This document shows positions 14,403 through 19,643 of a stretch of 19,643 nt of DNA, piece after piece. Made by a program: the position numbers and the translations under genes. The DNA is taken from NCBI GenBank assembly GCA_022600255.1, contig JAHZKU010000269.1, forward strand, positions 1 through 19,643, in the 5' to 3' direction. The stretch is from Actinomycetes bacterium (GTDB lineage Bacteria; Actinomycetota; Actinomycetes; S36-B12; GCA-2699445). The notes under the pieces were generated by a model. The model saw only the letters and a program-made list of their open reading frames with translations, was not told the origin of the DNA and ran no database searches. Position 1 is the stretch's first letter. Every line of letters begins with the position of its first letter.

Positions 14403-15842
14403 GTGACGCAAACAGCCCTCCCGCCTGCCTTGGCGCAGATCCAGCGCGATGCAGTTGGCCGCCTGTTGCAGCGTTTCCCGTTGATAACGGATTTGGGTGA
14501 ACGCTTCACTGACGCGGGGTTCGAAATCGCCCTCGTCGGAGGGGGCGTTCGCGACGCTGTCTTGGGCCGGGAGTTGTCGGCCGACATCGACTTGACGACC
14601 AACGCTCGCCCTGCAGATTCCCTGGCAATCATGAATGACTGGGGTGATGCAGTCTGGGAAACCGGGATCCGGTTTGGGACCGTGGCAGCCCAACGCGGCG
14701 GAACCTCGTGGGAAGTCACAACTTACCGAGCTGACGCCTATGACCACGACTCCCGAAAGCCCGACGTCCAGTTTGGGGATTCGCTGACGCAAGACCTATA
14801 CCGGCGCGACTTCACCGTGAACGCAATGGCCGTGCGACTACCGTCGCTGGAGTTCGTCGACCAAAACGGTGGTCTGATCGACCTTTCCCAGGGCCGGCTG
14901 CGCACGCCAGGACCAGCGCACGAGTCGTTCTCCGACGATCCGCTCCGGATGCTTCGGGCGGCCCGGTTCACGTCTCAGCTGGGACTGGTGATCGACCCTG
15001 CGGGTCTTGCGGCCGCGGCGGAGATGGTCGATCGACTCAAGATTGTGTCAGCCGAGCGGGTCCAGGCGGAACTTAGCCGGCTACTCCTAGGCGAACACCC
15101 CCGCCGGGGTCTCGAGGTGCTCACAGCCACCGGTCTGGCGGACGTCGTGCTGCCCGAACTCCCCAAACTGCAATTGGAGATTGACGAGCACCACCATCAC
15201 AAGGATGTCTATGAGCACTCCTTGACAGTGTTGGATCAAGCCATCGCCTTGGAGGACGACGGCCCAGACTTGGTACTGCGGATGGCGGCCCTAATGCATG
15301 ATGTCGGCAAACCCAAGACGCGCCGTTTCGAAGGAAACGGCAGCGTCTCGTTTCACCATCACGAGGTCGTAGGGGCGCGGATGTCGCGGAAGCGACTCAA
15401 GGCGTTGCGCTATAGCAACGACTTCACCGAGGACGTGGCCAGGCTGGTGGAGTTGCACCTGCGGTTTCACGGTTATGGCGATGGTGAGTGGTCCGATTCG
15501 GCCGTGCGACGTTATGTGCGTGACGCTGGTCCGCTGCTAGACCGGCTGCACAAACTCACGCGTGCGGACTGCACCACCCGCAACAAGCGCCGGGCTAACG
15601 CGCTGCGCCGCTCCTACGATGGGTTGGAGGAACGAATCGCTGTTCTAGCCCAGCAAGAGGAGTTGGCGGCGATTCGCCCGGAGTTGGACGGCAACCAGAT
15701 CATGGCGATCACGGGCTGGCCGGCAGGACCAAAGATCGGGAAAGCCTACAACTACCTGCTGGAGTTACGCCTTGAGCAGGGCCCGATTGGGTTGCCCGCA
15801 ACCGAAGAGGCGTTGCGCGCCTGGGTCGCCACCCAAGACTGA
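14403..15842 (+). CDS. pcnA: CCA tRNA nucleotidyltransferase with HD domain
   Basis: Adds or repairs the 3'-CCA of tRNA. The 479-aa class II nucleotidyltransferase shows the metal-binding head GGGVRD (46-51) and DIDLTT (61-66, Asp61 and Asp63), the motif RRDFTVNAMA (134-143), the nucleotide-recognition stretch DDPLRMLRAARF (178-189), and a C-terminal HD phosphohydrolase domain with HHHHKDVYEHS (263-273) and HDVGK (299-303). The HD domain, as in many actinobacterial and E. coli enzymes, suggests extra phosphatase or phosphodiesterase activity. Length is normal. The start is GTG-14403. In M. tuberculosis pcnA (Rv3907c) is divergent from mutT4; here it follows the anti-sigma gene in the same direction, as in Streptomyces. 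It ends 34 bases from the convergent MFS gene. Confidence 0.95.
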   Translation: MTQTALPPALAQIQRDAVGRLLQRFPLITDLGERFTDAGFEIALVGGGVRDAVLGRELSADIDLTTNARPADSLAIMNDWGDAVWETGIRFGTVAAQRGGTSWEVTTYRADAYDHDSRKPDVQFGDSLTQDLYRRDFTVNAMAVRLPSLEFVDQNGGLIDLSQGRLRTPGPAHESFSDDPLRMLRAARFTSQLGLVIDPAGLAAAAEMVDRLKIVSAERVQAELSRLLLGEHPRRGLEVLTATGLADVVLPELPKLQLEIDEHHHHKDVYEHSLTVLDQAIALEDDGPDLVLRMAALMHDVGKPKTRRFEGNGSVSFHHHEVVGARMSRKRLKALRYSNDFTEDVARLVELHLRFHGYGDGEWSDSAVRRYVRDAGPLLDRLHKLTRADCTTRNKRRANALRRSYDGLEERIAVLAQQEELAAIRPELDGNQIMAITGWPAGPKIGKAYNYLLELRLEQGPIGLPATEEALRAWVATQD

Positions 15843-15876
15843 ACTCGTTCTTCTGGTGTTGTCACCCAGGACCGGC

Positions 15877-17280
15877 TCATTGGGGCTCGGCCGGTGCTGA
15901 GGCGGCAGCAGCGCGCTCTAGATCATGGCGAGATTGCCACCAATACCACAGTGCGGTGAGCAAGTAGAGCGCCCCGAGTATCCAGTATCCGATTGGCCAG
16001 ATGCCATCGTCTGGCGCGGTGAATGCCAGGATCAGGGCGCCTACAACCAGACCGATGTTCACCGCTACATCGAACAAGGAGAATACTCGACCAAGGTGAT
16101 TGCCGCTGATCCGGCGTTGCAGCGTTGTGTCAGCGCCAATCTTGGCGGCCTGCTGGGCGAGCCCCACGATGAACCCGGCAACCGACATGGAAACGACGGT
16201 GATCGGGGAGATGCCTACCGGCACCGCCAGTCCGGCTAGGAGCAGGGTCGTAGTAGTCCACCAGATGGTCCCGATACGTCGAGTTGCCGGTGGGGTGGCG
16301 AAGGCGGCCGCCAAGGCCCCGAGGGTTACTGCACCGGCGATGAGGGAGAAGTCCCGCAGGGCGGCATCGGGGTCGGACGCCGGGTGGAGGGCATTCCGCA
16401 AGATTAAGAGCAAGAGTACTGTCATGGCACCGAAGCCGATCCGATAGATCAGCACCACGAAAACAGCGCGCCACGACGGTCCATCGGCCAGCAGAACCCG
16501 AAATCCGTCAATCATGCCGCGCAGGACCGCGCCCACCGTATCCGGTTCGGTGGTCGGGCCGCTCGGTGTCGCTTCCGGACTGGGTTCTGCAGGGCCGCCC
16601 TCTACCGCTGGGCCTGACCGGGCCTCGCCGTTGTCTGATGGGACCGCGGGCTTGATTGACCCTGGCCCTAGCTGATCCCGGCCAAGGGATAGCCCCACCG
16701 CTCCGGCGCCTAGATAGACCCCACACGCAGCCACGAGCACCAGCGCCGCCCCAAAATCGCCACCGCCCAAGACCCCCCGCAACACGATTCCCAGCAAGAT
16801 GCCGGCCCCGTACACAATGGTCCCGGTTGTGGGTGCGATCGAGTTTGCGGTGACGAGCTGGTCTCGGGGGACCACATGCGGCAGGCTGGCCGATAGTCCG
16901 GCGAGTACAAAGCGGCCAATGGCCAAGGTGATCAGGACAATCACGCCCAAGTCCAGGCCGTCCCGTTGCAGGGCGACCGCACCCGCCGCCACTAGTACCG
17001 TCAGCGCGCGGAGCCAGTTCGCTCGCACCAGCACCTGTCGGCGCCGCCAACGATCTAAGAAGACGCCGGCGAACGGGCTGACCAATGAATAGGGCAGGAG
17101 CAGGATTCCGAAGGAGACGGCGATGGCAATCGGGGTAGGTTGTCTTTCTGGGGAGAACAGCACGAACGATGCCAAGGCAGCCTGGAGTAGGCCATCTCCG
17201 AAAGAGCCGGTCAGTCGCACGCTGAGCAGGCGCAGAAAGCTGCCGTTACGCAACAGCAGGAATACTGGACGCGTGCTCAC
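15877..17280 (-). CDS. MFS transporter (drug/solute exporter type)
   Basis: A 467-aa major facilitator with about 12 transmembrane helices in two halves. Features visible: the first helix region SVRLTGSFGDGLLQAAL, the loop FLDRWRRRQVLVRANW between helices 2 and 3 (the usual G-x-x-x-D-R-x-x-R motif-A position), a cytosolic Pro/Ser/Glu-rich linker of about 45 residues (SIKPAVPSDNGEAR to TTEPDTV) between the halves, and a polar tail RHDLERAAAASAPAEPQ. It resembles the MFS_3/enterobactin-exporter-like group; the substrate is unknown. The same neighbour (putative efflux protein between pcnA and ino1) occurs in Streptomyces. GTG-17280 has a TAACGT hexamer 7 bases before it and no Shine-Dalgarno, so it may be leaderless. 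It diverges from the sulfotransferase-like gene. Confidence 0.88.
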   Translation of the reverse strand: MSTRPVFLLLRNGSFLRLLSVRLTGSFGDGLLQAALASFVLFSPERQPTPIAIAVSFGILLLPYSLVSPFAGVFLDRWRRRQVLVRANWLRALTVLVAAGAVALQRDGLDLGVIVLITLAIGRFVLAGLSASLPHVVPRDQLVTANSIAPTTGTIVYGAGILLGIVLRGVLGGGDFGAALVLVAACGVYLGAGAVGLSLGRDQLGPGSIKPAVPSDNGEARSGPAVEGGPAEPSPEATPSGPTTEPDTVGAVLRGMIDGFRVLLADGPSWRAVFVVLIYRIGFGAMTVLLLLILRNALHPASDPDAALRDFSLIAGAVTLGALAAAFATPPATRRIGTIWWTTTTLLLAGLAVPVGISPITVVSMSVAGFIVGLAQQAAKIGADTTLQRRISGNHLGRVFSLFDVAVNIGLVVGALILAFTAPDDGIWPIGYWILGALYLLTALWYWWQSRHDLERAAAASAPAEPQ

Positions 17281-17287
17281 TCATCCG

Positions 17288-17293
17288 ACGTTA
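17288..17293 (-). promoter_or_regulatory. -10 element of the MFS gene
   Basis: On the minus strand TAACGT ends 7 bases before the GTG start, again without a Shine-Dalgarno. The 8-bp inverted repeat at 17294-17318 abuts it on the upstream side. Confidence 0.4.
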
Positions 17294-17318
17294 GTGCCCG
17301 CGGGCTCGGTGCGGGCAC
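17294..17318. repeat. 8-bp GC-rich inverted repeat between divergent MFS and sulfotransferase genes
   Basis: GTGCCCGC (17294-17301) and GCGGGCAC (17311-17318) are perfect inverted copies around a 9-base centre. The repeat occupies the -35/spacer zone of the MFS promoter and lies about 40 bases upstream of the sulfotransferase -10. No T tract follows. An operator for a dimeric regulator of the exporter is the likeliest reading. Confidence 0.45.
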
Positions 17319-17354
17319 AATTGTGGTGTCCTTCTGGCGGCCGCGCCGACGCGA

Positions 17355-17360
17355 TAGATT
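17355..17360 (+). promoter_or_regulatory. -10-like hexamer of the sulfotransferase-like gene
   Basis: TAGATT would give a start near 17367 and a leader of about 25 bases containing GGGG before GTG-17392. This supports the downstream start over GTG-17323, which would lie upstream of the hexamer. Confidence 0.35.
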
Positions 17361-17391
17361 GTGTTCACTGGAACCGCTGGATCGGGGTTGC

Positions 17392-18246
17392 GTGGTGGGT
17401 CGACAGCGGACACGGTTCGTGCACATTCCGAAAGTAGGCGGATCCACCGTGGCTTCCGTTCTGCAGTGGCAGCACCCGTGGCAACAGGGGTTTAGCTTCT
17501 CGGGAAACCATCGCGTCGACGCGGCCCGGTTCGCGGCGTTGACTCCCGAGCAGCGTACGCGTATTGGCTGGTTCGACTATCACTCCCCTTTCCGGACGGG
17601 AATACCGGAGATCGATCACTCAGCCACTCTTTTCACGATTCTGCGGGAGCCGGTGGCGCGGGTGGTTTCGTTTATGCACCACGTTTGGGATGGGAAGAGT
17701 CCTGGACTTAGCGAGTTCAGTGGTGGGGATCGATTCCCCGTCACGGCGTTCTTGCGTGACCCCATTCCGGAGCTACAGAATCTCCAGACGAAGATGATGC
17801 TGAACACGTCCTCATGCACCTCGCCAGAAGAACTGAAACGGCTGGGGCATGATGCAGCGCTGGAGCTCGCCACAGAGCATCTCTTGGAAGGCATGGCCGC
17901 CTTTGGGCTGCAGGAGGAACTTGACGCCAGCCTGCTCCTGATGCAGCAGCCGCTCGGCTGGCGCACCCCACTGTACGTTTCCAGAAACCGGCGGTCGTCG
18001 GTAGGACAGATTTCATTGACGCCAGCGCAACGTCGCCGGATTGAGGGGCTGAACAGTCTGGATATGCGACTCTATGCGCAAGCGCGCACACACTTCGACC
18101 AGCGCAAGCGCCGAGCGGGTATCACGTCGGATGCGGTTGCCCGATTTGCTCGGCAGCGCCGAGCCACTGCGCCGGTAGTGCAGACAACTGCCCTGGCGCG
18201 GCGTGGGGTCACCCGGCTACAGAACCGGACTGGTGGCCGGATCTAG
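17392..18246 (+). CDS. Sulfotransferase family protein (PAPS-dependent, carbohydrate type)
   Basis: 284 aa. FVHIPKVGGSTV (9-20) is the 5'-phosphosulfate loop of PAPS-dependent sulfotransferases (HIPKTGGT/S type), and ILREPVARVVSF (83-94) is the matching 3'-phosphate-binding motif. A His in WFDYHSPF (60-67) could be catalytic. These motifs place it in the Sulfotransf_2/heparan 2-O-type group, which sulfates sugars or lipids. The C-terminus (about 235-284) is strongly basic and may be disordered or bind membranes or nucleic acid. No signal peptide or membrane helix is seen. GTG-17392 is used because residues encoded from GTG-17323 (MVSFWRPRRRDR...) do not look like protein and precede the likely promoter. 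The acceptor is unknown; no sulfate-activation genes are in view. Confidence 0.82.
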   Translation: MVGRQRTRFVHIPKVGGSTVASVLQWQHPWQQGFSFSGNHRVDAARFAALTPEQRTRIGWFDYHSPFRTGIPEIDHSATLFTILREPVARVVSFMHHVWDGKSPGLSEFSGGDRFPVTAFLRDPIPELQNLQTKMMLNTSSCTSPEELKRLGHDAALELATEHLLEGMAAFGLQEELDASLLLMQQPLGWRTPLYVSRNRRSSVGQISLTPAQRRRIEGLNSLDMRLYAQARTHFDQRKRRAGITSDAVARFARQRRATAPVVQTTALARRGVTRLQNRTGGRI

Positions 18247-18337
18247 GGGCCCCACTCCGCTGCGCCAGCCATGAGCCGTTCGCTGGCATCGGTCGCACCG
18301 GCACGGCCGCTTTCCTGATCAGGCCCTGAAAATGGGC

Positions 18338-18352
18338 TAGGTTGTAGGGGTG
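18338..18352 (+). promoter_or_regulatory. -10 element and leaderless start of the 59-aa membrane protein
   Basis: TAGGTT (18338-18343), six bases, GTG at 18350. The spacing is identical to that before 3585, 6616 and 11524. Confidence 0.5.
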
Positions 18353-18529
18353 AATGAGGTTGACGGCCGCGCGGTTGCGATTGGCATCGTGGTCGGGGTG
18401 GTCTTGGGCTCTCTGGTTTTTGTGTTGACCGGAAGTGACAACACCTACTGGATCTACATTGGCGCTGGCGTGGGCGTCATTCTGGCTCTGGGCCTGAAGA
18501 GGCGCAACAACGGCGGTGACGGAGAGTAA
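18350..18529 (+). CDS. Small two-helix membrane protein, unknown function
   Basis: A 59-aa product with two hydrophobic segments, AIGIVVGVVLGSLVFVL (about 10-26) and WIYIGAGVGVILALGL (about 34-49), joined by a short polar turn (TGSDNT), and ending in a basic/acidic tail (KRRNNGGDGE). The frame is intact from GTG-18350 to TAA-18529, and codon choice (third-position G/C mixed, few rare codons) fits its neighbours. A TAGGTT -10 lies exactly six bases before the GTG. It matches the general pattern of small actinobacterial membrane proteins; I cannot name a family. The next gene on this strand is not in the window; ino1 converges from the other side. Confidence 0.65.
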   Translation: MNEVDGRAVAIGIVVGVVLGSLVFVLTGSDNTYWIYIGAGVGVILALGLKRRNNGGDGE

Positions 18530-18683
18530 GTCGCAGGCCCGCGTCGTTCCGCGGCTGCCTTCCCAATCGACACCAACCGCGTCGATCCGCCCTCGTGTCT
18601 GCTCTGAATTAGCGGTCCTGCGAAATCTTACGTGGGCTCAGCTCGTTAGCCGTACGAGAATGACGGTCAGGGGTTGGAGAAAG

Positions 18684-18735
18684 CAAAAGGCCCGGCTCTG
18701 GCTGCACCTGAATCGGTGCAGCCAAAACCGGGCAA
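18684..18735 (-). terminator. Intrinsic terminator of ino1
   Basis: A 9-bp perfect stem, GGCTGCACC (18700-18708) with GGTGCAGCC (18715-18723) around a 6-base loop, is extended across an internal loop (CTCT/AAAA) by CCCGG (18691-18695) with CCGGG (18728-18732). On the minus strand the stem is followed by CCTTTTGCTTT. It begins about 17 bases after the ino1 stop and is the only clear intrinsic terminator in the window. A run of A on the other side is shorter, so bidirectional action is possible but weaker. Confidence 0.85.
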
Positions 18736-18749
18736 CATGCGATGGTCGC

Positions 18750-19643
18750 CTAGCTGGTGATGTCCCCAGCAATAAACGCTTCCACGGCTTCGTAAGCCTC
18801 ATCGTCGGTGTATTGCACCGGTGGGGACTTCATGAAGTAGCTGGAGGCCGACAGGATCGGGCCACCGATACCGCGGTCTTTCGCGATCTTCGCTGCGCGC
18901 AGGGCGTCGATGATAATCCCGGCACTGTTGGGTGAGTCCCACACTTCTAGCTTGTATTCCAAGCTCAGCGGCACGTCACCGAAGTTGCGACCCTCAAGAC
19001 GGATGAAGGCCCACTTGCGGTCGTCCAGCCATTCCACATAGTCACTTGGTCCGATATGCACATTCCGAGGTGCAATGTCATCGCGCATCTGCGAGGTGAC
19101 CGATTGGGTCTTGGAGATCTTCTTGGACTCAAGACGTTCCCGCTCCAGCATGTTCTTGAAGTCCATGTTGCCGCCAACGTTGAGTTGGTAGGTGCGGTCC
19201 ACCGTTACCCCGCGGTCCTCAAACAACTTGGTGAGGACACGGTGGGTAATGGTCGCGCCGACCTGGCTCTTGATGTCGTCGCCGACGATCGGGACGCCGG
19301 CGTCTTCGAACTTCTGCGCCCACTCAGGTGTACCCGCAATGAAGACTGGCAAGGCGTTCACGAAAGCGACCTTGGCGTCGATCGCGCACTGGGCGTAGAA
19401 CTTGGCGGCGTCCTCTGAACCCACGGGGAGGTAGCAGATCAAGACATCGACGTCGGCGTCCTTGAGCGTGGCCACGACGTCCACGGGCTGGGCCGAGGAC
19501 TCTTCGATGGTTTCGCTGTAGTACTTGCCAAGGCCGTCCAAGGTGTGACCACGTTGCTCGGTGACGCCAGAGGGTGGCACGTCCGCGATATTGATGGTGT
19601 TGTTCTCGCTGGCCAGGATGGCGTGGGATAGGTCGTTGCCGAC
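18750..19643 (-). CDS. ino1: Myo-inositol-1-phosphate synthase (3' part, 5' end outside window)
   Basis: Converts glucose 6-phosphate to inositol 1-phosphate with NAD, the entry point for phosphatidylinositol lipids and mycothiol. The visible 297 residues start inside the protein: VGNDLSHAILASENNT, then the conserved stretch TLDGLGKYY, NALPVFIAGTPEW, and GDDIKSQVGATITHRVL. GGNMDFKNMLERERLESKKISKTQ is the signature of the catalytic domain, and WDSPNSAGIIIDALRAAKIA with SSYFMKSPPVQ forms the C-terminal part. Actinobacterial Ino1 proteins are about 360 residues, so roughly 60-70 residues, including the N-terminal NAD-binding glycine loop, lie beyond 19643. The frame is open to the window edge; the ATG/GTG-like codon at 19580 is internal and not the true start. 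A strong terminator follows. Confidence 0.95.
   Translation of the reverse strand, partial: VGNDLSHAILASENNTINIADVPPSGVTEQRGHTLDGLGKYYSETIEESSAQPVDVVATLKDADVDVLICYLPVGSEDAAKFYAQCAIDAKVAFVNALPVFIAGTPEWAQKFEDAGVPIVGDDIKSQVGATITHRVLTKLFEDRGVTVDRTYQLNVGGNMDFKNMLERERLESKKISKTQSVTSQMRDDIAPRNVHIGPSDYVEWLDDRKWAFIRLEGRNFGDVPLSLEYKLEVWDSPNSAGIIIDALRAAKIAKDRGIGGPILSASSYFMKSPPVQYTDDEAYEAVEAFIAGDITS

Noticed and set aside
15843..15876. Terminator between pcnA and the MFS gene
   Set aside because: CTGGTG and CACCCAG can pair with a bulge, but the stem is weak and has no T run on either strand.
17323..17391. Upstream GTG-17323 start for the sulfotransferase-like gene
   Set aside because: The added residues (MVSFWRPRRRDR...) do not look like protein, and the segment contains the likely TAGATT promoter.
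18516..18935. 139-aa plus-strand open frame after the small membrane protein
   Set aside because: It runs through the ino1 terminator hairpin and antisense into ino1, and its composition (many Arg, Ser, Cys) looks like an out-of-frame reading.
1..19643. CRISPR arrays, IS elements, tRNA or rRNA genes
   Set aside because: No regularly spaced repeats, transposase motifs, tRNA-like cloverleaf segments or rRNA sequence were seen on reading both strands.

Overview
The window is about 19.6 kb of chromosomal DNA from a moderately high-GC actinobacterium (Actinomycetota). The evidence is gene order and content. ParB, the cytoplasmic pseudo-amidase CwlM, thioredoxin/thioredoxin reductase, a MutT4-type Nudix protein, a DUF6049-type protein, the lipid II flippase MurJ, a membrane pseudokinase, a SigM-like ECF sigma factor with its anti-sigma, and the CCA-adding enzyme all sit together. 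This is the actinobacterial 'origin-proximal cell-wall/redox' cluster (compare M. tuberculosis Rv3907c-Rv3917c and the Streptomyces parB-trx-sigM-mviN region). I cannot assign an order or genus from sequence alone. GTG starts are common and many genes appear leaderless.

Layout. (1) 92-1108: parB, running toward (2) a minus-strand pair at 1212-3482, an aminotransferase followed by a D-Ala-D-Ala-type ligase, coupled through a stop codon that is part of the ligase ribosome binding site. (3) 3585-3767: a 60-aa single-pass membrane protein, divergent from the aminotransferase and nearly abutting cwlM tail to tail. (4) 3775-6381, minus strand: trxB, trxA, cwlM. trxB carries a sigma-R/sigma-H-type promoter, and trxA also has its own ordinary promoter. 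(5) 6616-14316, plus strand: Nudix, DUF6049 protein, murJ, a small membrane protein, pseudokinase, ECF sigma factor, anti-sigma; several neighbours overlap by 4-8 nt. (6) 14403-15842: CCA tRNA nucleotidyltransferase. (7) 15877-17280, minus strand: an MFS exporter, divergent from (8) a PAPS-type sulfotransferase-like gene at 17392-18246. (9) 18350-18529: a 59-aa two-helix membrane protein. (10) 18750-19643, minus strand: the 3' four-fifths of myo-inositol-1-phosphate synthase, with a clear terminator.

How the genes fit together. MurJ exports lipid II. The separate pseudokinase with an outer discoidin-like domain, and the dead amidase CwlM, are known regulatory partners of peptidoglycan precursor supply in mycobacteria. 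The ligase makes the D-Ala-D-Ala end of the precursor. The ECF sigma/anti-sigma pair and the thioredoxin pair give envelope and thiol-stress control. ParB links the locus to chromosome segregation. Ino1 feeds inositol into mycothiol and inositol lipids.

The most notable non-coding signal is a recurrent start architecture: a TANNNT hexamer, exactly six bases, then ATG or GTG. It occurs before four genes (3585, 6616, 11524, 18350), with looser versions before three more, and indicates leaderless transcripts. Other points of interest are a GGAAT-N18-GTT promoter before trxB, a pair of near-identical 15-bp near-palindromes in the trxB leader, and an undescribed membrane protein between murJ and its pseudokinase. 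I see no CRISPR, IS element, tRNA, rRNA or prophage, and no gene-free stretch over 300 bases.
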